64,000 nt of DNA from Manis javanica. Taxonomy: Eukaryota; Chordata; Mammalia; Pholidota; Manidae. The stretch is from the NCBI RefSeq assembly GCF_040802235.1, contig NC_133161.1:46241001-46305000 (forward strand), written 5' to 3'. Positions 45,263 to 56,400 of the stretch are shown here, piece after piece. Each line of letters opens with the position of its first letter. Position 1 is the first letter of the stretch. A program made the position numbers and the translations under genes. The notes below the pieces were generated by a model. That model ran no database searches. It saw nothing but the letters and a program-made list of their open reading frames with translations, and was not told where the DNA came from.

Positions 45263-48105
45263 CCATGCACTCCTGTTCTTTGGGGCCTCATAGCTGCCCT
45301 AAGTATTTGAGATTGAATTTTTGAAGGATGTGAATTTTTAAAAAAACATCTTAAGTATCACATGTATTTAAGAATTCATTTTACTCCCTTGAGCAACCAG
45401 TGTAAAACAAGGACACTGCATTGATTTAGATGATCTCTATGTGGCTGTGTAGTCCTAAAATTCATCTAAAATTGTGATGTTATTTTCCTGTTTTGGATGG
45501 AAGAAGGAGAGGATGTATGCTGTCAATTGGCTTTTTTTTTTTAAGATGGAATTTCAGCATCTCCTTGTGGAATTTCCTGGTTCTCAACCAAGCATGTAGA
45601 TCCTCTCTCTCAAAAGCTTGTCTATTTTTGACTGCAATGGGATTATAATTTGGCTATTTTGGGGGAGGGGAGGCAATGTCTTCAGAGCCTCATATTTTTC
45701 TGTCTTCCTCAAACGTCCCTGTGCTTCTGCTCTCTGGCAGATATTCAGAGCTGGCCACATACTATTTCCTTTGCACCCATCAGTGGCCATTCTCCCTGGC
45801 CAGGGAGCCACGCTGGCCTTTCTGTGCTGAGATCAAGTTCTGCTTGGGGCACATCTCCTGTGGGCCAACCAACAGGCTTTGACTGACTTAGTTCAGGAAG
45901 ACTTGCTTATTGTGGATATGGTAATGATGCCAGTAAAATTCAATTACTCTCTCCCAGAGGACTGTAGCAAGCCATAATGAATTAGGAAACATGAGCCTTG
46001 GAGTAGCTGAACTGAAATTATAATGGAGCTATTGAAAAACAAACAAAAATCCTAAGCATTCACTTAATAATAGATGCTGCCATTCTCCCCACCAAAAATT
46101 AGTCCATCAACTAACCCTTTGTTCTTGTCATAAAAGAATGTGCCTTAGACACAGCCGAGAATATTTTATCTTAATTACTTGGTGGTGGTGTCGCCCCCAG
46201 AGCACACCTGGCTTCTGGTGACCGGTACACAGGGAGGAAGCAGCCGCCTGCAAGGGCTTCCAAAGGCCGCAGCATTAATCCACACTGGGCTCACAGAGGC
46301 TCCCTGCCCATGGCTGGGGTTTCAGGTTGCCATCCAGGGCTGAAGTCTGAATGGAGATTATCATCTCAGAAGGTCCAGCTAGCACTTTACCACTGACATC
46401 CATCAAGAACGCCAAGGTTTGTATTGTCTCATTAATTTGAACCAGCCTTCCTGCTGTCAGATCCTTTTACAATCCTAACCTTTCCACCCTGCCTTGTCGT
46501 GCCCAGTTTATAGCCTCTCCTGTTCGTGCCTCTGCCTGTGTGCTGTGCCCTGGAAAGGCACTCTTGGGGAGGAAGTGATTTGCCCTACTCCATTCGTGGA
46601 ACTTGTAGAATTAGTAGATGTTTCTTCTTCAATATGAATTTCAAGCACATAAAGGAAGAAAGAACATTTAAGGCAGTCTGGATGTATCTGCAGACTCCCT
46701 TGTGCAGGTAATTTTAGAGTTAAAATCGTTTTTCATTGCTATCAGCCCTCACTTTATTTTCTTTCTCGTCCAGATTCCAACATCCAAGTATATAACACAG
46801 AACTGATGGGCAGGGGAGGTATGGAGAAGAGGACAAAGGTGCTAAAAACATTCCTGAATTAGCAGCCACCTGCAGTATTTTTTGGTTTCTACTGAGACTA
46901 AGCCCCTTTCTTGAAGAATTGTTCCCCCTACCCACCAGCACATGAAGAACTGTAACCATGGATCATGCCTGCTTCCCACAACCCCACGAGGCTGGCCAGC
47001 TCTGCCCAAACTGAACACAGCAGAACTTTGCTCTAAGGAGCTGGATCATCAGCCAGGCATTTGGTTGTACAGAAGCTTAAGAGAAGGGACAGTTCTGGAT
47101 TTGGGGCTGCCATTTGCAGTCATGTGTACAGAGAGGTGAAAAGTGAGGGGGTGGGTCATTTTGCCATGATTCAGAGATGCTGAGAGAACTACAAATTGTT
47201 CCCCCTTTTTGTAAAGGATGACCATCCATTTCTTCATTGGCTTCCCCCCAGCTCTTGCCCGTGTCCTCTCTGTAAGACCTTGTTCCTAATGCTGCACCTG
47301 AAGCCTCAAACCTTCATTACCTCTTCATCTCATTGCCTCCTTGGCCAGTACCTGCTACATGTAAAAAGTAATAAATGTATAATTTTATATAAAAAAACTT
47401 AATGCATTAATTTATCAGGAGCTAGAGAAATAGCAATCTGTGGCTTTCTCTTAGGACTTGTCCAAATTAGGGTGTTCTTTCTATCACAAAGAGCTGGAAG
47501 TTTCAGGATATCAAGAAACAAAAAGCAGCCAAAGGGTTTCACTGTCCCTTTATTTCCCATGAAATACAATGCTAAGCAGTGTTATTTTACCCATACCTCT
47601 TCCTGTCCCCTGCCAAAGGAAAGATCTGACCCAGTGTCCCATCTGTTCCTGGGCCTGCACTGGGGTGGTGTTGGGCAGGGTTTTGCTTACATGTCACAGC
47701 CATGCCTGGGCCCCGTGGAGGCAGTCAAGCGAACTTGTCTCAGGGCAGAAGGCTTTGGAAATGTCCAGTCTGACTCTCTCCTCACTTGGCACAATGAAGG
47801 GTAAATGTCTCCATTATCTGTTAGAAAGCAAATGGGCAAGCACAATTCCTAAACAAAGGGACACTTAAAGAGGGTATTAGATTTTCTTTTCCCTTGGTTT
47901 TAGTTATCCCCTGGAAAAGGGGATGGGTCTTGGTGTAACTTGTATAAGAACTGTAGTCACTGTTTATTAGCCTCTTATGTTCTCCTTAGCAGGAAATATC
48001 GGAATAAAAGATGTCTGGGCCAAAGATAACACAAACCTCGGCATGCCAAGCTAGGTATTTTTGCATGGCTCCATTTAAATGTCACAGTATGGTCCTGCAG
48101 TATGA
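45263..48105. other. Intergenic, nothing recognised
   Basis: Open frames of up to 110 codons (47472-47804) lack domains, conserved starts or splice context. No gene is called. Confidence 0.5.
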
Positions 48106-48109
48106 CCAT

Positions 48110-48255
48110 ATTACTACTAATTTTCTAGGAAGTCAAATGAGTGCCTAAGAGGCCATACAACTGGTAAGCAAAAAACCTAATAAGTTAAAAAAGGATCATA
48201 CAGCTGGAACACAGACCCACGTTTACCTGACTTAAAACTATATGAATTACATTGT
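48110..48255 (-). repeat. MIR fragment
   Basis: 'tctaggaagtcaaatgagtg', 'ggccatacaactggtaagca', 'catacagctggaacacagac' fit inverted MIR with a small internal duplication. Confidence 0.5.
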
Positions 48256-48284
48256 GCTCTATTACGGTATTTCCTGCACGTCTC

Positions 48285-48425
48285 TGATAAGGCTCAGGGT
48301 GGAGTGCTTGTTAAAAACCCAATTCTGGGTCACACTGCAGATGTAATAAATCAGAATCTCCTAAAAATAGGTACAGGAATTCACTTGAGATGAATCTTAT
48401 CAGGTAAGTTAGGTAAATGCTGCTG
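48285..48425 (-). repeat. MER5A-like fragment
   Basis: 'ggtggagtgcttgttaaaaa', 'tgcagatgtaataaatcaga', 'atctcctaaaaat' resemble the MER5A core. Confidence 0.4.
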
Positions 48426-48494
48426 TGGCGGCCTAAGTGCTTTTTTAACCCAGTAATTGTTGGTGAGGTATATGCTAAGAATGTCTTTTCTTCG

Positions 48495-48640
48495 AAGAAG
48501 AAGCATTTTATTTTAGAATAATTTCAGGTTTACATATAGGTTGCAGAGATAATGCAGGGAGTTCCCAGATACCTTTTCTCACTTGTTTCCTTCTCATGTT
48601 ACGATCTCATACAACAATGCACATTGTCATAAATTGAAAA
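48495..48640 (-). repeat. Old L1M fragment
   Basis: 'attttagaataatttcaggt', 'gcagggagttcccagatacc' and 'acaatgcacattgtcataaa' match inverted L1M-type sequence. Confidence 0.5.
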
Positions 48641-50325
48641 TAACAAATTACTATTAACAGCAGGGGCAATCACTTGTTGGCATGATGACATGGAAGGAAA
48701 GGGAAAAGATAGGACAGCCCTCTGTTCTCTTTCCTTATTTCTGAGTAGGCTGAAGGCAGAGTGTGTTGATAGAAGTCACCTGAATCAAGAAGCAGGTTGA
48801 GGTCATTTTGTGCAGCATTTCCACCATTCTGGTGAGAATGAAATACATATGCATGCATAAGGAATGAAATGCAAATTGTGTAAGTTTGGTTATTTCATGT
48901 ATGAGCTAAATGCACTTCTGTGTGCCTTTACAACTTGCATCAGAGTGTATAAACGGTAAAAATTCATACTAATGGTTTAAAGTCTTAAGTGTTCTTTTCT
49001 TAGATTATAATATTAAATAGACAATTAAATGACAATAAAAAATAGCACAAGTCGAGGCAGAGACTGGAGAAGAAAATAAAAACTTTATATTTTAGCTCCT
49101 TGACTGTACCTTTTCCCCACTTTTTGGACAAGGGGCTCCATATTCTTGTTTTGCGTTGGGCTCCACAAATTATGTAGCCAGTCCTGCTGCCCCTGGTCAA
49201 GAGCCATTGTCTCAAATTAATGAAGCCACTGATGGTGGCAATTGTGGCACCCAGGCAGATAAGTGGAAAATGTCAGGAGAAGATTTTCTGACATGCTAGG
49301 CAGTCTCTGAGCCGGAGGGGGCTCACTGTCCTGCGTTAACCAGTCCTGCCTGCCCAGATAGCTTCAGGTGCCTCAGGATGATCACTAATATTTTAGCACT
49401 CCTATATATGGCCATAGGGGCAGTAGAATTCTGTCTGGATCTTCCCAGTGGCCAAATGCTTTTTGATGCAGAACGCGTAATGGCAAATGCCACATCAAGA
49501 AGAAGTGAGATGCCTGACCTGCCCCAGGCCTGTGGCTTTTGCATGTACCACTCTATATTGTACTGCTTCGTTATTTCTGTGCTCTAGTGGGTAGATTTGC
49601 TCTTTCAGCTTGACTATTAAATCAATGAAACATCTTCTGTATCTACAAAACCTGCTAACTCATTAAACGTGGAATGAGCTGTTTCTGTGAAAAAGCAGCA
49701 AAGTAGATTTGGGACAGCAGCTTTAATTTATATCTGAAAGCAAATTAGCCTAATGGAGCAGAACGGATACAAATGGCTGTATTGCCCACCTGCACTAGGA
49801 AACAAAACCAGGCCCTTTGGCTAATTAATGGACACCACTGCACTCTGTTCCACACTGGAAGTTTTGTTGCAACGTGCCTTTTAGCATAAGAAGGATTGTT
49901 CCTTTTAAGACAAGAAGGATTTCCAGCTGGTGGGGGAGGAGCATCCTTGCCGGCGCAGTAAGGCAGAGCTGCTTTTGCCCATGGGAAGAAATGCTGGCCA
50001 CAGGCATGAGGAAAAACCCTGTGCATGCCAAGGTGGCTGCTAGCAGCCCAGGGTGTGGGCTTGCCCTTCTTGTCACGGTGAGAATTGTATCTCTGTGATA
50101 GGGCATGTGACCAAGGATCAGGCATAGTTAATAGAGTGCCCACTCAGACATATCCCCAATCCTTCCGCCTGGGAAATCAGCCCGGGACTCACTGCCTCCT
50201 CCATCCTCTCTGCCTCCTCCTCGCCAGCCAGCCTGCTGCGACTCCTACCGCCCCCAGTTCTTCTCTACAGCCCTTTTTCTCAAGGCTTCCCACAACATAC
50301 ACATATTCCTTCTAATGTAGATCCT
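48641..50325. other. Intergenic, nothing recognised
   Basis: No supported gene. The frame at 49745-50143 on minus has no domain. Confidence 0.5.
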
Positions 50326-50329
50326 TTTA

Positions 50330-50830
50330 GTTTCTTGTCTGCTATTTTCTGGAATTGTTTTCCAATTGGTCTCCCTGCTTATTTCTACCTACCTCCTCTA
50401 TAGAATTTTGAAAATTGTCCTTTAAAAACAAACTTGACGGTTTTGATCCTCAGATAAAAATCCGTTGTCTCCATAGCTGTGAGGACAGAGCTTTCTCCAT
50501 TGGATTCAAGGTCCTATAAGCTCTTTGTAGAATGTTCTTCCTTAGGCTAACAGCAAGCCTCACTCTTCTTGTCCTTCAGAACATGTTTCAAATGTTCAAA
50601 CTGAAACTGCAACCCCCTCTCCCCCCTTACTCCCCCACCCTTTGAGTATTTCGCTATAGCACTTGCCAACCTGTCTGCTAATACACTCTATCTTCACTCA
50701 TCTGCCTTACTGTCTTTTCCTTCACCTACACCAGTGTGATTTCTGTGAGGTGGGGATTTTTCTCCATATTGTTCGTTGCTGTATCCCAGTCCCTTGTACA
50801 TAGTAGGGACTTAATAATTATTGTTAAGTG
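50330..50830 (+). repeat. L2 (CR1-type LINE) 3' region
   Basis: 'tccattggattcaaggtcct', 'ctcactcttcttgtccttca' and the 3' end 'cagtcccttgtacatagtag' then 'ggacttaataattattgtta' follow the order of an L2 3' end. Confidence 0.6.
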
Positions 50831-51640
50831 AATTGACAAACAGATCTGAGTCTAGCCAGCTTCTCCCGCTGCATCCCCTGCCACAGGCCTGAAAACCTCC
50901 ATGTGCCAGCCACGTTAGATCCGGGAAGTTCTGTATCACACCTCCACAAATGTGTGCATCCAGTTCCTTCCTTCTATAATATGTATCGCCCCTTTCTACA
51001 TATGCCAACCTCTTCATCCTTCTGCAATCCACTGGAGCCTCAACAACCCATAAAGCCTTCCCATAGTGCATGCTCATCACCGGGCCACACTAAATGGAGA
51101 TTGTCAGCATCTTCCCCCAGACAGGCTAAGTAACCCCAGGGCCAGATGGTGCCGTTTGTCCCCACCCCCCTACCCAGTGCTTTAGATGTTTGATGAGTGA
51201 ATACACAAATGACATGTCCAAAGACATACCACCAGTTAGTGGCAAGACCCAGACAAGTGCCCAGATCTTCTGATATTCCATCCATGGTACTTTGTTATTT
51301 CCATCAGAGAACTCCTTTGATAAGCCATTCTCGACAGCTTCTCTAAAACCCACAGTGTAGTTTCTGCACATCTACATACTCCAGCTTCCTGGTACCCAGC
51401 CTGTACCGAAACCAGACTTTGTCTTTCTTCCAAAAATGAACTTTTTCTTGATTTGTCATTCTCTGAATTCTCTACATTATTCATAGCGCTATCTGATTAA
51501 TTGATTTTAACAAAGTGGCTGTTAAAGCACAGAGAGATTTTATTGATATTTACAGATGTTTTGAAGTTACTCAAACCAAAGGAATACATCCTGGGCACAT
51601 TTTGCAAGCTTCTGATGTCTGTCCCATGAACACATTTTCT
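50831..51640. other. Intergenic, nothing recognised
   Basis: No gene or confident repeat. Confidence 0.5.
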
Positions 51641-51644
51641 TTTT

Positions 51645-51915
51645 CATGCAAAATTTCAAACACACACAGAAGTATCACAAATAGTACAATAGTAAGAATA
51701 GTACAGATTCATCACTGAGATTAACAATGATCAAAGATTTGCAACATTTTCTTTTCATTTTTTATGCTTTCTTGAATTATTTTAAAGCATATCTCAGACA
51801 TGATATCATTTTTTCTTACTTCAAAATGCATCTTTTTTCCTATTTAAAGAAACACACATAATCACCGTGCTTTTATCTCCCCTAACAAAATTACCAATAA
51901 TACGTTTTCATGAAG
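51645..51915 (-). repeat. Old L1M fragment
   Basis: 'aaatttcaaacacacacaga', 'cattttaaagcatatctcag' region ('gaattattttaaagcatatc', 'tcagacatgatatcat') and 'aaaattaccaataatacg' match inverted L1M 3' sequence. Confidence 0.55.
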
Positions 51916-52720
51916 GTAGTGAGGTACAGCTTCTCAGTACCTCACTAATTGTGTAACACAACAGAAATAACTCCTTCTAAAGAAGGGGATATGCATACAT
52001 TTTACCTCCTTACACATCTTAGATGGAAGTTTGAAAGCCCCTTACTTTCTTTGCTGTATGAGTGGGGCTTCATTGGGGCTTTCTTATTAATCTGGAATTT
52101 TCTCCTCTTAGAGTCTCAGTAAATGCTGGCTTGGAGGACTGAATTCTCTCCATGACCCAGCCCTAGGCATGCTTACCCACTCCACGCCCTTTGAGGGCTC
52201 CCCATCTTCAGGCAGCCAAGGTTAAGGTTGAACTTAGGTGATAGGTGTTTTCATTTTCTGTCTTCCTTGCTGTCCCTGGCATTTCAAAAGCATAGTGACC
52301 AGGAACAATAAGGAGAAGGCATTCAAGTAAATGACATTCAAGTTTAAACTCCCAAACTCCCCATACCACCTATGCTATCTATAGGGCCTGTGTGGGGAGA
52401 GAGCACCAAAACGACCCCAGCTCCAGAGGTCAAAATACCTGGCAGACCCTTTCTTCCCAGAAAGCCCTTGGCCTTGAGCATGTCCTCCCACAAGACCTTC
52501 CTGATACTTCCCAGGGCCAATGCCGTGATGCCAATCACTGCTCCCACCCTCCCAGACTTGGCAGGACCCAATTCTTCCCCGCTTCCCTCCTTCCCCCACC
52601 CACCCCTGAAGCTCATTTCCCTTCCTTCTAGAAGGCTGCTTGTTTTTGCCGTTGCTAAGCAGTGGGTGCACTCTGGCAGTGCTCACTGGCGCCTGTCCAC
52701 TCTGCCCCACTCAGATCATT
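51916..52720. other. Intergenic, nothing recognised
   Basis: Overlapping open frames on both strands at 52344-52728 are in a locally GC-richer stretch and show no domains. Confidence 0.5.
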
Positions 52721-52724
52721 CAGA

Positions 52725-52870
52725 TTAACCCTTGGTTTCCTCATCTGTGAAAGGTGATAATAATATAATGGTTTTTGCATTTGTCTGCTGTGAGGAGTAA
52801 GCATGTTGAAGTATAGTCTGTTATGTAAGAACTCAAGACACGTTAGTTGATATTAATGCAATGTGCGCAG
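52725..52870 (+). repeat. MIR fragment
   Basis: 'cttggtttcctcatctgtga', 'aaggtgataataatataatg', 'gctgtgaggagtaagcatgt' follow MIR. Confidence 0.65.
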
Positions 52871-52934
52871 CACAAACATTTTTATCAACTGCTTTTAGAA
52901 TGGTATTAATTAGCTGGTTGAGATAACCAGTAAT

Positions 52935-53035
52935 ACTTCCATTCTGCGGGTGGAAAGGCCCAGAGGAAAAGTAACTTACTCAAAGACAAAACAGCGAACC
53001 CAGTGCTGGAGTCAGACTAGTTTTGTGCTTTTCCC
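52935..53035 (-). repeat. MIR fragment
   Basis: 'ttccattctgcgggtggaaa', 'ggcccagaggaaaagtaact' and 'gtgctggagtcagactag' fit inverted MIR. Confidence 0.6.
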
Positions 53036-53799
53036 ACTTTGTTGCCAGGTTCCCAAAGATATCTAAGTCTCCGGATCAATTCCCCCCTGACCTTTCATCA
53101 TGGAAGAGAATTTTACTTTGAGGCAACTGACTCTGTGGGCCTTGTTTACCACTTTGAAACAGTTTATCAATATGAAGTCATCCTCAAGATGAAAATACAC
53201 ATGCATCCATTTTCGTGTCTGGCATAAGGAGAATGAACAAATAATTTAGACTTCAATCCAAGCATACCATGAGGACTAGAAAGGAAAATTTGGCCTTGAA
53301 GCACATGCTGTTGAGTCATACATACAACCCACCGAAGTGACAGGGCTGAGGAAAGCTGAGTTTCGTAAAAGAAAAGGTGGTAAGCGTACATCATGCTACC
53401 CATGGAGAAGTAGGGAATTTTAAGTCTTTTCCACCAGCCTCCTCATGATTCTGATTGTACTGCTTCCACTTTTTAGAGCTGGTCAATTCAGCTGGTCCCC
53501 AAGGATGCAGAGGCTCAGGTTTGATGCCTGAAACTGCTACTTCCCTTATTCTGTTTTGTGACACTGGGCTGCACTTGACCTCAGCCTGGTCCTGGTGCCT
53601 CCAGGGAACCTAGTGAGGGCAGGAGGGCCATGGTTTTTAATTCTTTTGGTGGGTCAGCTCTAAGACTATACAACAGTAAGTGCCCTTTGAGTACCACTTT
53701 GATAATTTTTGTCTGGACCACTATTTACTCAATATTTTCTTAAAAATTATTCACTTCTTTTACAGTTAAAAGACATATAAAAAATCTCTGTATTAGTAT

Positions 53800-53859
53800 A
53801 GGATGGGCTTTATTGCAGTAACGACAAACCCTGATACCTCAATGGCTACCATCTCAAAA
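53800..53859 (-). repeat. MaLR/MLT-type remnant, left part
   Basis: 'ggctttattgcagtaacgac' then 'aaaccctgatacctcaatgg' resembles the inverted end of a MaLR/ERVL LTR. Possible continuation at 54365-54545 ('cttctgcttgcaagtgacct'). Confidence 0.35.
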
Positions 53860-54364
53860 TGTGGTGATGGCCTTCAGGATGTGTTATCCCACAATGTGGC
53901 ACTCGGGTGTACTGATTATTTTGAGCTGAAGGCACTTGAAAAACAGCAAAGCCAGAAGAGGCTTCCTCTGAACTCCCCTTACCTGCCTACAGACAGACCC
54001 CGCAGAAGCAGCTTAACTGTCATCATCTCCCCGGGAGTCTCTTCAGCCAGGGGAGACTGGCTCTTACCACAGGGGAGGAGACTAGAAGTGAATATCACCT
54101 CAGACAAACCTTCACACCTCTCTTCTGTTCTTCTAAGGGCACAGTCATCTTTCCTAAAACTTCCCAGATTAAGATGGTATATAAACTCTCTAATCTCACT
54201 GGGTTTTTGGGTATTCATGTTTTTTCCCGTGATGCCTTCATGCACAAAATATTCAAAATGAATAAATGTGTATGTTTTTTCTTCTGTTAAGCTGCCTGTT
54301 GTTAGTTATTTTATGGATTCCACTATCGAACCTAGGAGGGCAGAGGGAAAGTCTTCCCTCCCCA
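53860..54364 (+). repeat. ERV1-like solo LTR
   Basis: 505 bp with TG start (TGTGGTGATGG) and CA end (CCTCCCCA). TATATAAA at 54178-54185 and AATAAA at 54261-54266 are spaced as promoter and poly(A) signal of an LTR. The 152-codon open frame across it (53803-54261) is therefore not a gene. No clear target duplication is visible, and the family name is uncertain. Confidence 0.6.
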
Positions 54365-54545
54365 GCTGTGGCATCTAGGGCCACTGAGGCAGGGGTGAGA
54401 GGGGCTGGAGGGCTGCACGCTGGCTTATGAGTGCTTCTGCTTGCAAGTGACCTAGGCTTCCACTCTCAGTTCACGGGTGAAGACCAGTCATGCAGTCCCT
54501 CCTACCTGCAAAGGGGCCTGGAAGGGAAGCACTGCATGTGGGATG

Positions 54546-55790
54546 TTTGCTGAGCAAAAATGGCCCTGCTGCAGGATGGAAAATGAAACACTGAGGTTAT
54601 CACTTGCTGGGAGTAAGAAAGATCATAAATAGATGTCATGAGCACAGTATATTACATTCTAGGTAGATACTTTTGCCTGGCAAACATTCTTATTACTAGG
54701 TTTATTTAGTTTGTCCAAGAGATGTTGGGGGTGAAGGGTGGGGAGGAAAGACAGAGAGAGAGAAAGAGAGTAAGCCAGGTGTTAAAGATATTTTAGCACC
54801 AAATTGAAACTTTCTCCTTGGAACCAGAGGGAGTGAAGTACACTTGAAAGAGGAATAACCTTCTCATTATATGATGTAATGTTGTTTAATACCTTGTCTC
54901 CGTCCTATCTAAAATCATCTCTCTTTCCACCTAAAATCTTCTGACGGACAGCAGCAGTCCATGGGCTCCACTCTAGGAAACGCCCCCCTTGTGGACCTGG
55001 GCCAACATTGCCTCCAAGGCAGCAGCAAGTGCTTATGACGTTTGCCATGTGCCTGGTGCCTGAGGCTGCTGAGGGCAGAGTGGATGATGGTCATTAAGAT
55101 GTCATAGAATGGAAAGGCAGAGATAAGCTAATAGTTATAAAACAGTGTAAGAAATGCATTTGGGAATTACAAGGTATCATTGGAGTGATCCCTGAAGGAC
55201 AGGAGAAATTTCAAGAAAAGTACTGTAAAGTCCTAATTGTATTCTCTATTTCATTTTGTTTCCTTTTAGTTTTTCTTTCAGTGGCATTAATGGTATTCTT
55301 TTCAAGGTGAATCCCTCTGGTAGAAGAAAAGAAAATCAGCTAATGTTTTCTAGGTACTTTAAATTTACTGCCCCTTGGAGACATCAAATGTTCTCCGAGG
55401 GCCACATGATAAGAAATGTGGTGTCATTTCAGGATGTGGGGAAGCCGGATTGCAAGATGTGGAGAAGGTTAACAAGAATGTCAGATCAATACTGCAGTTA
55501 TTGATCAAACTCACTCGATACAGGGGAAAGGCAGCAAGCCGTGGGTCTAGCCCAGGTCCTGGTCCTTTGGGTCCTGCAGTATTGACTCACTTTGTATGAA
55601 GTTGTCTGCGATTCCTGCACAGGTTCTTTGCAGATGCAAAAGAGCCTGCTCCCTTATGCCCACCCATGGAGAAAGGGTGACCCGGGAGGTCCCATACTCT
55701 AAGCTTAGCTTCAGTCAGTCTGTGATTTGTTATTCTGGCACATTTGGGCTCTGTTTCCAGGTGCTGAGAAATAGTATTAACGTAATCACA
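54546..55790. other. Intergenic, nothing recognised
   Basis: No gene or confident repeat. Confidence 0.5.
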
Positions 55791-55794
55791 GTTG

Positions 55795-56010
55795 TTTTCA
55801 TGTACTTACTTAGTACTTGCTATGTGCCTGGCAGTGTTCCAATTGCTTTAGCTACTTAATTAATTTAATCTTCATAACAATGAGTACTCTTATCACATCC
55901 ATTTTAGAGATGGAAAAACTGAGGCCCAGGAAGATTAAGTAAATTGTTCAAGATTAGATATCTAGAGGAGAACAGAGAGTTCGTTCTCAGGCAGTCTGGG
56001 CCTAGAGTTT
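55795..56010 (-). repeat. MIR SINE
   Basis: 'gtacttgctatgtgcctggc', 'aatcttcataacaatgagta', 'gatggaaaaactgaggccca' in inverted MIR order. Confidence 0.8.
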
Positions 56011-56224
56011 GTGATCACTACCCTGGACTGTTTCTGGGCAAAATAGTTGAAAGTGTTAATCATAAGATGAGGAATGTAATAATGACACATACAAAAGAAG
56101 TATTTATAAAAAAAAAGGGATCGGTGATACATGTTGTGTATGCACTTGAGTGAAGTCCTTTTAGAGAAGAAACAGAGAGTGGATCACATACTAGGAGGCA
56201 GAAGGGGGCAAAGGCCTAGTACAG

Positions 56225-56400
56225 TCATGGACCTGCCAGGCTTTAAGTATATCAGCTCATGTGCTCCTCCCAACACCCTTGGAAGTACGTGCCATTGTCA
56301 GCCTCATTTTACAGACCCGCTGGGTGACTTGTTTAAGTCACCCAGCGGGCAAGCGGGGTAAGCGGGTCTCAGACCAAAGTGCCTAGAGGCAGAGCTGGTG
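56225..56400 (-). repeat. MIR fragment containing a perfect hairpin
   Basis: 'gcctcattttacaga' and 'gtttaagtcacccag' are inverted MIR landmarks. Between and across them lies the palindrome at 56316-56349, which replaces the usual MIR text. Confidence 0.6.
56316..56349. repeat. Perfect 15-bp inverted repeat with 4-nt loop
   Basis: CCCGCTGGGTGACTT (56316-56330), loop GTTT, AAGTCACCCAGCGGG (56335-56349). Every base of the stem pairs. Confidence 0.97.

Noticed and set aside
53803..54261. 152-codon open frame
   Set aside because: It lies across an LTR with its own TATA and AATAAA and shows no protein domain.
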